64,000 nucleotides of DNA from Epiperipatus broadwayi (GCA_028023455.1 JAQFVV010012476.1:4091555-4155554); one strand, 5' to 3'. Positions 45,366 through 57,329 are shown, counted from the first letter of the stretch. Notes: generated by a model from the letters alone, not told the origin. Made by a program: numbers and translations.

Positions 45366-45602
45366 ATTACTCTCCTTCCTCATAATGTAGACATCTGGAT
45401 GAAACTTAACGACTTTTCTTACTATCTGATGATTACTATGCAAAAGTAGTCTTATTTTTAGTTCACAAATTCATAATCAAACTACCCTCCTTCTTCATAG
45501 TGCAGGAATCTGGTTGAAATTTAAAGACCTTTTTTCACTATCTGAGAATTACTATACAAATGTAGTCTTATTTTTAGCTAACGAATTCATAATCAAACTA
45601 GG
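45366..45602. repeat. Two-unit tandem repeat, about 115-bp period
   Basis: Units start near 45368 and 45483, with CTCCTTCCTCATAATG and CTCCTTCTTCATAGTG, and share TATCTGATGATTACTATGCA / TATCTGAGAATTACTATACA and GTAGTCTTATTTTTAG. The CTGATGA in unit 1 has no GAAA box in the right place. Confidence 0.75.
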
Positions 45603-46683
45603 TACTCAGTGAGATACTAGTCAGTAAATGGGTATCCAATTTTTTTACTTAGATATGTCTAATATGCAGCCGTTGATCAGTAGCTGTATAATTCGACATA
45701 TGGTGGATTATCAGATTCAATAATGAAAAGTTCCTGACTTGATGATGTGTATTCGAACATAACATGATAATATTATGGGTGGGGTCCCTCTGGGTGAGAG
45801 ATCCCTCATTATTTAAGACCATTTTACCTTTCCTTTTAGAATTTACTGTTTAATGATACATCAACCTGATCAGCTCAAAAAATTAGTTTCCTTCCCCCGT
45901 TACATTTTTTTTGCACTGTCTTTTAATCATTTTCTTAATATTAAAAAGAACGGCTTTAAAAGATGTAGTTCTGAAAATCGATACTAACTTTAATATCTTC
46001 TATCATTGCTTCAAATAATCTTAAAATTATAAAAAAATAAAATATTTGATAATTAATAAACAATTAATTATAGATAATAATAAAATATCAATAATATTAA
46101 ATTTAAAAACAAATGAAGTTAATTTTTCTCTTAGTACTAAGTTTTAATAGAAGATTAATGTTAATTTGCCATAGCATAGAAAGAAATTGATTTTTCTTTT
46201 TAAAAACAAAATGTCAAAAACATTCAATTTATATTATTATATAAAAAAATTGTAATTACGCTTAAGTCCTGATCTTTATTAATTAAACTTAACTATCTCG
46301 CTCGGAAATCCAAGCCTTAATCATTTTGACTAGTCTAAAAATAAAACGAGATTAAATACATTCAAAATAAAACATGAGATTAGAAGAGAAGAAATAGAAT
46401 AATAGTAAATAAGTATTAGAAAATAATCATGAAGCAAAAAAAAAAAAAAGAGAGAAACGATTCTAATATTATTTCATTTATTTGGAAGGAATATAATTAT
46501 TTATTATGTTACGTTATCTGTCTGTACATTGCAATGTAACAATAATAAATATACGCAACACGCATATAGCAACCGATTTTATCTATAAATACTTTTTAGT
46601 TAAATCCTCGCGTGGAGTGATTTTATTTATAAATATTTTTAGTTAGTAAAATCTTGCCTGGAGTGTGGATATATATTTAGAAA

Positions 46684-46972
46684 ATGCTCATTTATCGAAA
46701 TCCTTATCATCATCATTTTCAACAATTAGCGATCCATTGCGGGATGAAGATTTCTCAAAAGTTCAATCCACCTTCTCCAATCTCTACCCTTTATTTCTAT
46801 ATCATCTCAGCACATTTCATTATTTTATCCATCCATTTCACGTGTGGTCTTTATCTAGGTCTTTTACAATCTTTTGGACTTCAGTTTAAGATTTTAACTG
46901 TCCATCTATTATCATCTCTTCTAACAATAAGTCCAGCCCAACTTCACTTCAGTCTTTTCTTTTAATGATGTC
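46684..46972 (-). pseudogene. RTE-like LINE 3' fragment, minus strand
   Basis: The minus strand carries GACAGTTAAAATCTTAAACT, then the AGTCCAAAAGATTGTAAAAG and ACCACACGTGAAATGGATGG blocks of the RTE C-terminus, ending near TTGTTGAAAATGATGATGAT. It is the same region as 13981-14170. Confidence 0.8.
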
Positions 46973-47084
46973 AGTAACACATGTTTGTTTTCTCACACAC
47001 ATATTTCATTTTTGTGTATCAAAGTATGGAGATATATATGTGAATAGGAAAGAATCAAAAACAAAACACTTTAGTGAGATAGCA

Positions 47085-47330
47085 ACAGCTGTCATTAAAA
47101 GATTATGATGAATCTGGGCTGAACGTTTTACAGATGGACAATTGAATCCTTAAATTGGATCCCAAGAGATTGTAGAAGACTTAGCAACAGATTACATATA
47201 GAATGAATAAAGTAAGGACGTTTTTTGGTATTACATGGAGAAAAAAAGCTGTAGATTGGAGAAACTGGGTTAAACTCAAAAAGTCTTTCATCCTATGATA
47301 GATTGATAGTGATGGAAAATGATAATATGT
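47085..47330 (+). pseudogene. RTE-like LINE 3' fragment
   Basis: It holds GGACAATTGAATCCTTAAAT, TGGATCCCAAGAGATTGTAG and GATTGATAGTGATGGAAAAT, the C-terminal region and terminal tail of the same LINE. It lies only about 110 bp from the minus-strand fragment at 46684-46972, tail to head. Confidence 0.78.
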
Positions 47331-47339
47331 CTATAGTAA

Positions 47340-48205
47340 AGCATGATTTTGTTAAATAAGTACATGTTCATAACCTATTTATCAATTTTAGCCTATGAGG
47401 AAAGCTATAAAAAATACTCAATTCAATATTATTGAAAAGGCTATTAATAAAAGAAGAATATATACATATTAAATTAAAAAATAAGTATATTTCTTTAAAA
47501 TATATTTATTTCCAAATTTAAAGACTTATTTTAATGCTTATTTCAATTTTGTATCTGAGACAGTTACCTTAAACACCTCATCATAAGACATGATTGTATA
47601 GTTACAAATTAATTTGTAAGAGTGAATAGAATTATTATATATTTTTTTCTAGGGGGCTTTATTTTGGTTTTTATAAGGGCAACTTCCATATCAACACCTC
47701 AGCATAACAATTGGCCACTTTCCAGAAAGTCTGACCATTTTTTCTCCCTCTCATCACAAATACATTTTATAAACAAATGGGAGAAGTATTAATTACCTGA
47801 TTTTCTATGCACATGTTTATAGTTTAATAATATTATATATTGTACCACCATAGCTTGAATTTAAACTTGGAAGTATTATATTCTTAAAAAAAAGGTGTTT
47901 TTATTGATTATTTGATTTTTATTTTAAATTGGTTTTAAAGTGATCAAATACTTTACCTCATTAATTGATAGTGATTGATAGTACATCTTAATACAAAATC
48001 ACATACGTAATTTTAATTTTGTTTTTAGAAGTGATATATCAAAATGTTGGTTTATTTCATACAGCAATAAAATATAAATTTAACATTAATTCTTAGAAAG
48101 ACATAATGAAGTAAATTATGTATTGATAGATTCATTAGTTGGCGATTTTATTTTCCACCTACATTTCACAAGAAATACATGAACATAGATAAACAAAATA
48201 GCCAA
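47340..48205. other. AT-rich sequence without recognised features
   Basis: Nothing recognised on either strand. Confidence 0.5.
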
Positions 48206-48211
48206 TTATTA

Positions 48212-48421
48212 TTGAAGCACTAAATATCACATGATCACCATTTTCTATGCTTACACAAGCTATTTACACAGAGGTAAAACTCTCTTTACAGTACCACCAC
48301 TCAGTGCAAGCCAAAGTGATCAATGGGTACAGGAGTGGATATAAAAACCTTTCTGCAGCCATTGATTACTCTTACTTGCACTGAGTGGCACTACTGTATA
48401 GAGGGTTTTGTCTGTGTGACT
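48212..48421. mobile_element. Family A foldback remnant
   Basis: The left part has AAATATCACATGATCACCAT, GTAAAACTCTCTTTACAGTA and CACTCAGTGCAAGCC. The right part mirrors it with CTTGCACTGAGTGGCACTAC and GTATAGAGGGTTTTGTCTG. The ribozyme and central region are deleted. Confidence 0.7.
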
Positions 48422-48424
48422 TAA

Positions 48425-49805
48425 TTATTATTTATAGTATGTGTATGTGTGTGTAATACATGTATTTTAAACATTTTTTATATATAAGTATTTAAATAGG
48501 TATTTAAAAATATTGAATATTGTATATTAAATAAATAAATAAGTATACAAGAAATGTTTATAATTTATTTAAAATAGGATTTTAAAAATGTATTTTAATT
48601 TATAAATTTATTCATTTTTTGTTATTGTTTAAAATGTATATTTTATTACAAATTTAAGAAAATATTTTATTATCATGAATGCTAAGTATTCACAAGAACT
48701 TTTATTAAATGAATGTATGGAGAAAGTTTAACTCTTAATTGTTGAGATCTTAACAACAAACTGAAATTGAATCATATCACAGGAACAATATTTAGGATAG
48801 TGACCTAAATGTGATCTCATCAGAAAAAAATATGTAAGCCCCTGATCTTAGTTTGGTCACTTTGTTTCAATTTGCACCTGAATAAACAAACAACAAAGTT
48901 TATGTGCTACATATTTTAATAATATTTTGGAGTTTTAATAAGAAATATGAATGATTAAGTAAACAACTGCTGTCTTTTGAGAAGTCTGTGCACCATCAGA
49001 TAATAAATAAAATCATCTCATTGTGGAATATATTGCTACAACATATAAACTGAGGAAACATACTTAAAGTGCTACAATGTGTAAACTCATGAGATATAAA
49101 TTTAAGTGCTACAACATGTAATTACTTGTGGAATGTAATTTAAATACTGCAATATATCTTATGGAATGTAAGGAATTTTTCAAGGATGTTATTTTTATTT
49201 AAAGAAAGTAAAACTATTTCCATAACATTTCATTATGAATATTTCATTTAATAATTAGTAACTTTGATAAATGAATAAATTCTTTGAATGCTATTTAAAC
49301 TAGGATATTCTTAAATTTTAACATTAAGCCTATCTATATGCTATAGAAAAACATTGTGGGATTTTAGTAAATTCTTAAGATTTGTTTTGAACTTTGAGTT
49401 TATCATTATTTTGGGTATAGTTTATAAAATATCTATAAATTATTTATAGAATTTGGTGTAAAATAATAAATATTTTAATGGGATTATGTTTTAAAAAATG
49501 TTCTTTGTAATCATTGAAGAAATTAAACAGGTAGTATATATATAAAACACATGATTATTTATTATAAATAAAAATATAGTTAATCAAAAATGAAAAGTTG
49601 TTACATAGTAAACAAAATTTAAATTTTAGTTTATTTAAATTTATAGTATGTTTGTTTGTTTTCTCCACCTATATATTTAAAAAAAAGGTTTCATATATAA
49701 ATATTTATGAGTAAGCTTGATGATAGTGTATATTTAATATACATTAATGTCATAATAATTTTTTGTATTTATATTAATACATTTATGTTTATAATTATAA
49801 GAAAA
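48425..49805. other. AT-rich sequence without recognised features
   Basis: Short repeats of a CTACAA.ATGTAAAC.T.TG motif are seen near 49035-49160, but no element is recognised. Confidence 0.45.
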
Positions 49806-49810
49806 TATAT

Positions 49811-49966
49811 CCTGGCACTTCACTGATGACACCAGAAACAGAAAACGGTCTGGGGTTGAGGATATTTTCAAAGCTTGTTAAGAGCTTATTTTGTGAGCTC
49901 TATATATAACATTTGTAAATACAAGCTTTATTAAATTAAGTCATGGGACATCTGACTTGATTTCTT
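49811..49966 (+). mobile_element. Family C repeat with hammerhead-like core
   Basis: CTGATGA (49823-49829) is followed by CACCAGAAACA, GAAAAC and GGTC, then TGGGGTTGAGGATATT. Downstream are AAGCTTGTTAAGAGC, TATATATAACATTTGTAAAT, ATTAAATTAAGTCATGGGAC and ATCTGACTTGATTTC, shared with 53.3 kb. Stem II is not clearly paired here, so this is probably a relic. Confidence 0.55.
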
Positions 49967-50273
49967 TTTTTATCGTTTTATAAGAAAGTAGTAAACAAAC
50001 TAAACATACTTATTAAACTTTTAAAATATATTTAAGTACTTATGCAAATATTATATATTTTCTTCCTGTTTTTCCTTAGTGTATTGCTTGTAATTCAAGT
50101 CAGATACATCTATAAAAATTATATAATTAACTCAATAGATAAAGAATAAATAATTTTTGATTAAGTAATTTAATAAGTTATATTCTATTTCAATAATGTA
50201 TATACATTTTTATTTATGTTTGTTATATTAATAAATTTTTATATTTTATTAACTAAAGTTGAATTCCGTGATT

Positions 50274-50370
50274 TTTTTTTTCCATGTGTCAAATGCCTTG
50301 ACTGGGAAGTGAACCCAGGCCAGCTGCTTAGAAGGCAGCTATGATAACTGCTAGGCCACCAACGCTTGAC
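50274..50370 (-). mobile_element. tRNA-derived SINE (family S1), minus strand
   Basis: The minus strand reads GTCAAGCGTTGGTGGCCTAG, CAGTTATCATAGCTGCCTTC, TAAGCAGCTGGCCTGGGTTC and ACTTCCCAGTC, a tRNA-like head with box B GGTTCACTTCC. AATTCCGTGATT flanks both ends exactly (50262-50273 and 50371-50382), a 12-bp target duplication. Confidence 0.88.
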
Positions 50371-50389
50371 AATTCCGTGATTATTTATA

Positions 50390-51300
50390 GTTAATTATTG
50401 AACTATAATAGAAATTTTGAGGGTCTCTAAATATTTTATTTTATATACTAAAATATCAGCTAGCAAAAATATTAAATAAAACATTTTACATATTTTTATT
50501 ACATTATCTTTAACATTTCAATAATTGCATTCTATCACTATAATGATTAAATAATTAGTTGAGGTTAAGCAAATATTTTTGTTAATCACTATTTGGTTAT
50601 GCTAATATATTTACTTTATTTAAAATTAATACATTTGACACCTGAATATGTGGCTTAATGATACTTTAGGCTTAACTAAGTGATAAATAATTTAAATATT
50701 TATTCATTCTATTACAGTTTTAGTGCTCCAAGTATAACTTGTATAAAGTGTTATTTGAAGTTATTAATATATTAAATTTGAGTACTTCATATTTTTTATA
50801 CCATTACAGATTTAAATAATTTAGACTTAACTAAGCTCAACTCTTCCATCTCACCTCTTTTATATCTTTATACCATTGCAATATATATATATGAAAAATA
50901 AAAAGCAAGTTAAACATGCTAACGCTTGTATTTATAACAATAAATGGCGTTCTACCAAAAACACCGTCAAGCGTATGTTTGTTTACATAAACATCAGAGC
51001 AAGCATTCACTATCTCTAACTTTAGTTCCACCTTCAGATCATGATTTCAAGCTATTTGCTATAGTCAGTGAAGGACAGGAATAAGAAACTAGATCTAAAC
51101 ACAAACTCTGAGCATTTATGAAACAGTTTCTATTCAGCTTGCAAGCGTGAATCTTTTAGACACGTAATGTCTTCAAACTCAGCATAGCAAGCCATATATA
51201 TATATATATTCAAGTTTTTATTTATATCAGTGTGTCATTTATTTTATCTCAATCATATTCCAGCCACATCCAATTATTAAACAACATAATGTTTTAAAGA
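50390..51300. other. AT-rich sequence without recognised features
   Basis: Short TA runs only. No recognised gene or element. Confidence 0.5.
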
Positions 51301-51313
51301 TATATATATATAT

Positions 51314-51505
51314 GATTTCATATTATTATTATTTTCGGGATATTCCATGTGGTAAAATAGCTAAATAGCTGAAGTTTTTGGTACAATAACAAGTACCTTT
51401 TTCAAGAGAATGCTTTGAAAAAGGTACTTGTTATTGTACCAAAACATCAGCTATTTAGCTATTTTACCACATGGAATATCCTGAAAATAATAATAATATA
51501 AAATC
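51314..51505. repeat. Near-perfect hairpin, two arms of about 91 bp
   Basis: The left arm (51314-51405) and right arm (51415-51505) are reverse complements with only a few differences. Anchors are GGTACAATAACAAGTACC facing GGTACTTGTTATTGTACC, and CCATGTGGTAAAATAGCTAA facing its complement. The loop is 9 bases (51406-51414). No ORF is present. The high arm identity shows a recent origin, or selection for a folded transcript. Confidence 0.92.
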
Positions 51506-51529
51506 ATCATTTATCTGTGAAAATATTAA

Positions 51530-51536
<7 letters not shown>

Positions 51537-51561
<25 letters not shown>

Positions 51562-51562
51562 T
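51537..51562. repeat. (AT)n microsatellite
   Basis: About 13 AT dinucleotides. Confidence 0.85.
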
Positions 51563-52074
51563 AGGAAAAAGAAAACTACCCTTCCACTTAATATACAACA
51601 CTCTACATTGATGACTGTTAAAAAAGAATGGACAGCCACCAATTTTTAAAGTATACTTTTAAATAAACTAACACCCATTGTTAGTACTGAAAAGAGAGCA
51701 TAATATTATTTAAGAATCATATTTTTAAATCAGTTTATTATTTATGAAAATTCAAATAATGTATCCCAGGTCAGAGAAATCTCCCTATTTTTAGAGATCT
51801 GTGATAATGAACCACATTGGTTTATATGTATGTAATTATTAAACAACTTAGCATTTTTTAGATTTATATATATAAGTTATATGGAAAAAAAACTACCCTT
51901 TCACTTATAATAATCTGATTTTAAAATCTGAGTTCAAAAGAAGATCATACTCCATTTTTCACACTATCAATTAATGTTGGTTTATTTAATAGTAAGTTTT
52001 AAAATAGGTGGCTATTTGTTGTTTTAAAACATTTACCGACATGGAGTGGGTATATATAATTTATAGATAATTTG

Positions 52075-52815
52075 AATCATTTATATTTTGCAGATGCTGT
52101 GATTGAATGGCTTCAGGAAATGTCACAAGAGTTATCAGATGAAGTAGTAGAACTAAAGATAAATGCTGTATAAACTAATGTATGATGGATTTTCTCAGAA
52201 GCTGAAGACAATGATTGATAATAATGAATTAAAAAAGTTAACAAGTATACCTTGATCAGATTAATAAAACAGATGGAAAGATAATTCATGAGGTTAATGA
52301 TAGAATTTGGATAAGGGCTTTTGGTAGAAATATCTTAATATTGAAAGAAAATATATTTACCTGTTTGAAAAGGACAGTTTGTAATAAATCCGTTTTACCA
52401 CTTCTTACTTAAAGATCTGAGAAATGAACACTTAAGAAAAGAACAACACAGAAACTTCAGACTATTTAATGAAGTATGGTGAGGTATATGTTAGGAATAG
52501 CATGAATAAATTAAAAATAAAATGCATCCCAGAGGCAGAACAAACAAGTATGGCTGGCATAACTGAAAGAGTTAATTAAAAGTATCGAGTGAAACTAAAT
52601 GAGCATATTGCTGAAAGAAATGTTAATAGACAGACAGTGGGAGTTTTAAACTGGACCCCAAATGATTGTAAAAGATCTAAAATAGATCAGATGTTAATTG
52701 AATGGATGACTAAGAAAAATTTGTTTGTGTTATGTGGAGCTGGATTTAGCTTGCAGAGAGTTTCATCCTGCAGTAGATTGATAGGGGCTGAAATTGATAA
52801 TTTCTATACATGCAA
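52075..52815 (+). pseudogene. RTE-like LINE relic (RT palm end to C-terminus)
   Basis: It begins at a FADD-like YFADAVI (52085) and continues with a WLQEMSQELSDEVVELKINA segment. Thumb-like segments follow in broken frames. The end of the relic, 52589-52815, is open and includes NWTPNDCKRSKIDQMLIEWM and SSCSRLIGAEIDN, the usual C-terminus. Compared with the 7-kb copy it has more indels. Confidence 0.75.
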
Positions 52816-53229
52816 ATGACAATACAAAATGTAATGAAATAAGAATAAACTAAAAAATATGTGATTAAAAAAACTAATTGAAGTTTCATATCCATTAATG
52901 CAGAAATGCTAATTGATTGAAAACTGCAGCAATAAAAATACTATATATTTTTAAAAAAATAAACCTTGTGAATCCATATTCAATATAATTTTCTATATTC
53001 TTGAAAAAGATTGACTTATTTTCACTTGAGAACAAGAGAGACAAGGACGTAAATGATCAATTAGATCAGCAACTTCATTATTTGCTTGACAGAAACCTCA
53101 TAAAATGTCTCTAGATTTGGATATTAAAGTTAATTTAGAAATTTTAAGGTCACAATAATATTTGCTATTATTTCTATAAAGCTTTGAGTTTCTTATATTA
53201 ATTACTTATATATTGTTCTTAATACTTAT

Positions 53230-53428
53230 ATATATAAAATAAGTGTTAATAGCTCTTAAAAAGCTTTTCCAAATATCACTATCGCTAACCTGACTAATGA
53301 CTGCCAACAGCTAGAAACTGGTATGGGAGTAGGGATATTCAGAAAAGCTTGTTAAGAGATATTTAAGTTCATTATATAACATTTGCAGCACAAGCTTATT
53401 AAATTAAGTCATGTGATATATGACTTGA
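53230..53428 (+). mobile_element. Family C repeat with hammerhead-like core in a hairpin
   Basis: The outer strands AGCTCTTAAAAAGCTTTTCC (53251) and AGAAAAGCTTGTTAAGAG (53341) pair. The core relic (53286-53330) sits at the tip: CTAATGA where CTGATGA is expected, CTGCCAACAGCTA as a possible stem II (CTG/CAG), GAAAC, and GGTA instead of GGTC. Downstream blocks ATTATATAACATTTGCAGCA and TTAAATTAAGTCATGTGATA match 49.9 kb. Confidence 0.55.
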
Positions 53429-53438
53429 TTTCCTTGCA

Positions 53439-53439
<1 letters not shown>

Positions 53440-53502
<63 letters not shown>
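53440..53502. repeat. (TA)n microsatellite
   Basis: About 30 TA dinucleotides directly after the family C copy. Confidence 0.95.
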
Positions 53503-53504
<2 letters not shown>

Positions 53505-53505
<1 letters not shown>

Positions 53506-54190
53506 GAGAAGATAACATCCATTAAATAGAGAGAGAAACTGTAACCTTAGTTGTTATCAAGTAATTCTCAATTATTACTAATTGATAATTCCTGAGGTAA
53601 AAAAGATCCTCTTTTACTTCAAACCCAAGTTCTTATATGGATTTAACCCTAGAAAGCTATTTTTATAGGTGTGAGAAAAAATAGATTTCTGGGTTTAAAT
53701 CCATAAGAGCTCTGACCCCTTTTACTTCAACAAAAGACCTCTAACAAAAGAGCTATTATAGATTTATGAATAAAACTTGCTTAGCATCAGGAATTGTCAA
53801 TTAGTAGTAATTAGGAATTTCTTGGTGGCAACAAATGTTAAAGTTTTTCTTTGTATTTAATGAATATTATCTCCTCATTGTTATTAATTATTATAATAAC
53901 AATCCATAAAAACATTTAATTAAACATATACAACTCTCTGGAGTAGTTACAAATATTATTTGCAGAATGTCAAGAAAGATGCTATTCTTTCATATTCTCA
54001 CACCTATAAAATAGCTTTCTGGGTTTACATTCATATAAGAACTTAAGAGGACTAATTTTACTTCAAAAAAGGTCCCCAACAAATGAGCTATCGGAAATTG
54101 TTAATTAGTAATAATTGAGAATTTCTTGACAACAACAAAGGTTAAAGTTTTTCTCTCTATTTAATGCATATTATCTCCTCTGTTCTATTA
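53505..54190. repeat. Foldback element with a third partial copy
   Basis: The left arm (about 53505-53700) and middle arm (about 53650-53880) are inverted copies: AACATCCATTAAATAGAGAG faces CTTTGTATTTAATGAATATT, and AATTGATAATTCCTGA faces CAGGAATTGTCAATT. A third copy, in the middle-arm orientation, lies at 54090-54185 with TTAAAGTTTTTCTCTCTATT. GGGTTTAAATCCATAAGAGC-like sequence is also mirrored. It has no ORF; family not recognised. Confidence 0.65.
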
Positions 54191-54439
54191 ATTATTATAA
54201 CAACAATCCATAGAAACACTATATATATATACAACAATCCATAGAAACACTATATATATATAAGCTGGGCTATTATAATCATGTACATATAGAGCAGTAG
54301 ATTGGATTATTGTCATGTTTGAAATAGGTATATATCATTCAATATCTATAGTTTGAGGACTTCAGGCAGGCAAGCAGTTTAGTACATGCATATGGGTTAT
54401 GATTATAATATATCAGTTTACTAATATATATATATATAT

Positions 54440-54970
54440 GTCGGGTCGAAATGGGGCGAGCAAAAACCCCCCCCCCAACCGTTTTTTTGTCTTGTTGTTT
54501 TTTCCTCCCATAAACTAAAACACTGGAACGCCTCTATAAGTGCTCGATAATAAAAAATACAAAACGATTTGCCCAAATAATAAAATATAATATGCCCCTA
54601 AATAGTAAAATATAATGCAATCAAAACCCCGGGGATTTAAAATGTTTTTAGAAATATGTTAACAGAATAAACAGGAAAGTTTGAGGAAAAGATAATCGAC
54701 TTCTAAATTTAAAATAGTGTTGTTCGAAAACACACGCCGTGGGGGAAGGTAGGTTGGTTGGGGTTGAAAATGAGTTGCCAAATAATTTTTAGCCAAAGAG
54801 TGGGATCAAAGCCTGAACAACCCAGAGCAGGACTCTGGGGGTGTTGTCCCAGTTATCACCCTTATAAATATCAAAACCTTAATGTTAGTTCTTTGTTGTC
54901 TTTCTTGTGTTGTTTTTCTAGTATTGAGTTATCTGTTTTTATTCGTGAGTTTATTTTAAATAAAATTTGA
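54440..54970. other. Compositionally distinct patch, less AT-rich
   Basis: This patch has runs of C (54470) and G-rich words (GTGGGGGAAGGTAGGTTGG, ACTCTGGGGGTGTTGTCCCA), plus CpGs (GTCGGGTCGAAATGGGGCGA). A short ORF (54758-54970) is not recognised. It may be the end of an unidentified mobile element or a promoter-like patch. Confidence 0.4.
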
Positions 54971-54974
54971 ATTA

Positions 54975-55860
54975 TTGATTTATTCTAGTTTGAAGTGATC
55001 ATTATGAAATTATAAAAGGGTGTCATGAGGTATAAATTAGTGATGATGTGTGAAATTTGATATGAAATTGTATGTGTGTGAGATGTTCATATAGAAATTT
55101 GGAAATAAAAAATAATTGTTGTAGAAATTAGAAATATTTTTATATTTTTCTATAATTTAGAAATATAAATCTCGTAATTAAAATAAATTTAAAAAATTTA
55201 AAATTTCTCATATGATATTTATTTTTTAAGAATTTTAAAATAATTTGAATTAAAATAAAAGATATATATTTTATATGAAAATTATTTTATTGATTATGTT
55301 TGTAATTATGATTTTGTGTGATGTATGTGGTGTATAAATCATTATAATTTTCTTTCATATTTAATAAATTTTAATATCTCATAAGTAGATTTCTCAAATT
55401 TTTTAAAAGTATTTATTTATTTTAATGTTATGTTGAAGTATATTTAGTTAAATTTAATTTTCATTTGATTTATTTATGTATTATTTTAAATGTTATGATG
55501 TTTTTATTTATATAAGATAGATTTAGAGGGGGGTCTAAATAATAAATAAAGAAATAATGATATTATATAGATAAATGGGGATTTTAAGTTGTGTTGGGAA
55601 AGATTAGTCAGTGAAAATAAGTAATTTATGTTATCGATAATTAAAAATGTGATTTTTATTAGAAATTTTTTGGAGGGTGAATAATATTAAAATTAAATTG
55701 TTGATGTGGGAGTTTTGAGTAGTGGGTGGGTTAGTAAATGTTTGAATGATGTAAGGTGATGAGTATTAAAATAACTAAATAATGTATTGGTATGTGGATC
55801 GTGATATGTAATGTAGAAAATAAATAAATATATTATTTTATTTAATGTTGTATACATAAG
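54975..55860. other. C-poor plus-strand tract
   Basis: Over about 900 bp the plus strand is almost free of C while G is common (for example GTGATGATGTGTGAAATTTG, ATGTATGTGGTGTATAAATC). The skew ends near 55870. No ORF or repeat unit is visible. A second tract with the same sort of skew is the right arm of the palindrome at 3.2-3.5 kb. Confidence 0.6.
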
Positions 55861-55959
55861 TTACAATATATATATATATATTGTGACCATTTATTTTGCA
55901 TAGAAAATATATATATATATTATAAAAGGTTAGGTGGTATTATTTCTATTAACTCAATT

Positions 55960-56685
55960 AAGTAACTTAATTGCTCTATTTTATGTATTTAAAGCTATAT
56001 GATTGCATTTTTTTTAAATTTAAGAATATGTTAACACCAAGATAGCTGCTACCTCTCAAACACTGATTTTGAGAAGTTAAGCCTAACTTTCATAAATTTA
56101 CCTGTTGTTAACCTCCTATTAAAAAAAAGAAATAAATGACTAAAAAGTTATTTGTTTTCTTCTTTTGGTTACTATTCAAAGATAAATAATTTTATTTCAA
56201 ATGTTTCAATTAATAAATAATTATATTTTAAAAAAGATATATATAATTCTTACTATAAAAGAAAACACTTGAAATCATTTTTTCTGTATTTTATTAAAAT
56301 TACATGTATATCATTTCAAGTACATATGTTCTAAATTCCTATCAATTGTAGTAATCTCTTCTGTTAATTGCCCTAATAGAAATCACATGTTATTCTAAAA
56401 TGAATATAAATGGAGCAGTTTTGAAAGCAAAATGGTCACTTTGTCATCATAACCATCAATTGGTCATATTATTATTTTTGCTTGCTGAATTCTACAAACA
56501 AGTTGTTTGTTTTAATTGTTTTGGAGAATAAGACAATATGTGCTGCTAGAAAAAAAACTTATTCAAGCAAACAGCCTTTTCTCAAGTTGTGCTATTTTAC
56601 TTTAATTTTAAAAATCATATTTATTGACATAACAAAAATTGTACAGATGAATATTAAATACACTTTGATAATGTTGGCTCAAATC
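55960..56685. other. AT-rich sequence without recognised features
   Basis: One chance ORF of 70 residues and nothing else recognised. Confidence 0.5.
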
Positions 56686-56689
56686 CATT

Positions 56690-57320
56690 GCTAGTATTGG
56701 CTTCTTCCATCAAGGCTGGTTTGGTAATGTAGGTGTCCTAGGTCTGGTAGATGTATGGCAGAGCCATTAACTGCACTAACATGTTGATGTATGAGTAAGT
56801 AACATTCCATTTTGTTGGTATTGTCCACCCCTTTTGAGGTTGGCTCTATAATGCTGATGTATCAGAACTGGTATCCATGTGGTGTGGAATCATTGTCTCT
56901 CTAGCATGATCTGGCATGTTGCATTATAGACTACTTCATTTATGATACACTATAATGTCGATATATCAGGTCCAATATTCATGTAGAGTATGTGGGTTAT
57001 ACTATCAGGTTCCATGTATTTGTAAATAAGAATCTAGAGAATAATATCTTGTCATTGTTCTGAAGAACTTTAAGCTTGTTGAAAAATATAGCATTGGGGT
57101 CCAGTGCTGTTTGTGTAAACTTTGTCCTGCATCTTGTCTACCAAAGGGGATATGTCAGGAAGGTAGATAACCTGATAACCATAATGTCTCCAGAGGAGAG
57201 ACAACCTCTGATGTCCAGGATTTTATCCACTGCTATAATGCAATGTTGAGAGATGACAAGTCTAATACTGTTATAGCCTGGACATATATTTATCAGATGA
57301 TTAAAGGTCTCCTCTTCTCT
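56690..57320. repeat. Less AT-rich block with degenerate internal repeats
   Basis: A degenerate unit of roughly 100-125 bp recurs: GGTAATGTAGGTGTCCTAGG (about 56727), TATAATGCTGATGTATCAGA (about 56850) and TATAATGTCGATATATCAGG (about 56953), each followed by a GGT or ATTCATGTAG-like word. The block is richer in GC than its surroundings. It has no long ORF and no recognised family. Confidence 0.45.
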
Positions 57321-57329
57321 AGAATGCTA

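Noticed and set aside
45428-45470. CTGATGATTACTATGC with a pairing stem as a hammerhead core
   Set aside because: A stem II-like hairpin can form, but TCTTAT follows where GAAA is needed, and the second tandem unit has CTGAGAA. Not supported.
46665-46965. Two overlapping plus-strand ORFs
   Set aside because: They are antisense to an RTE 3' fragment on the minus strand; their composition follows from it.
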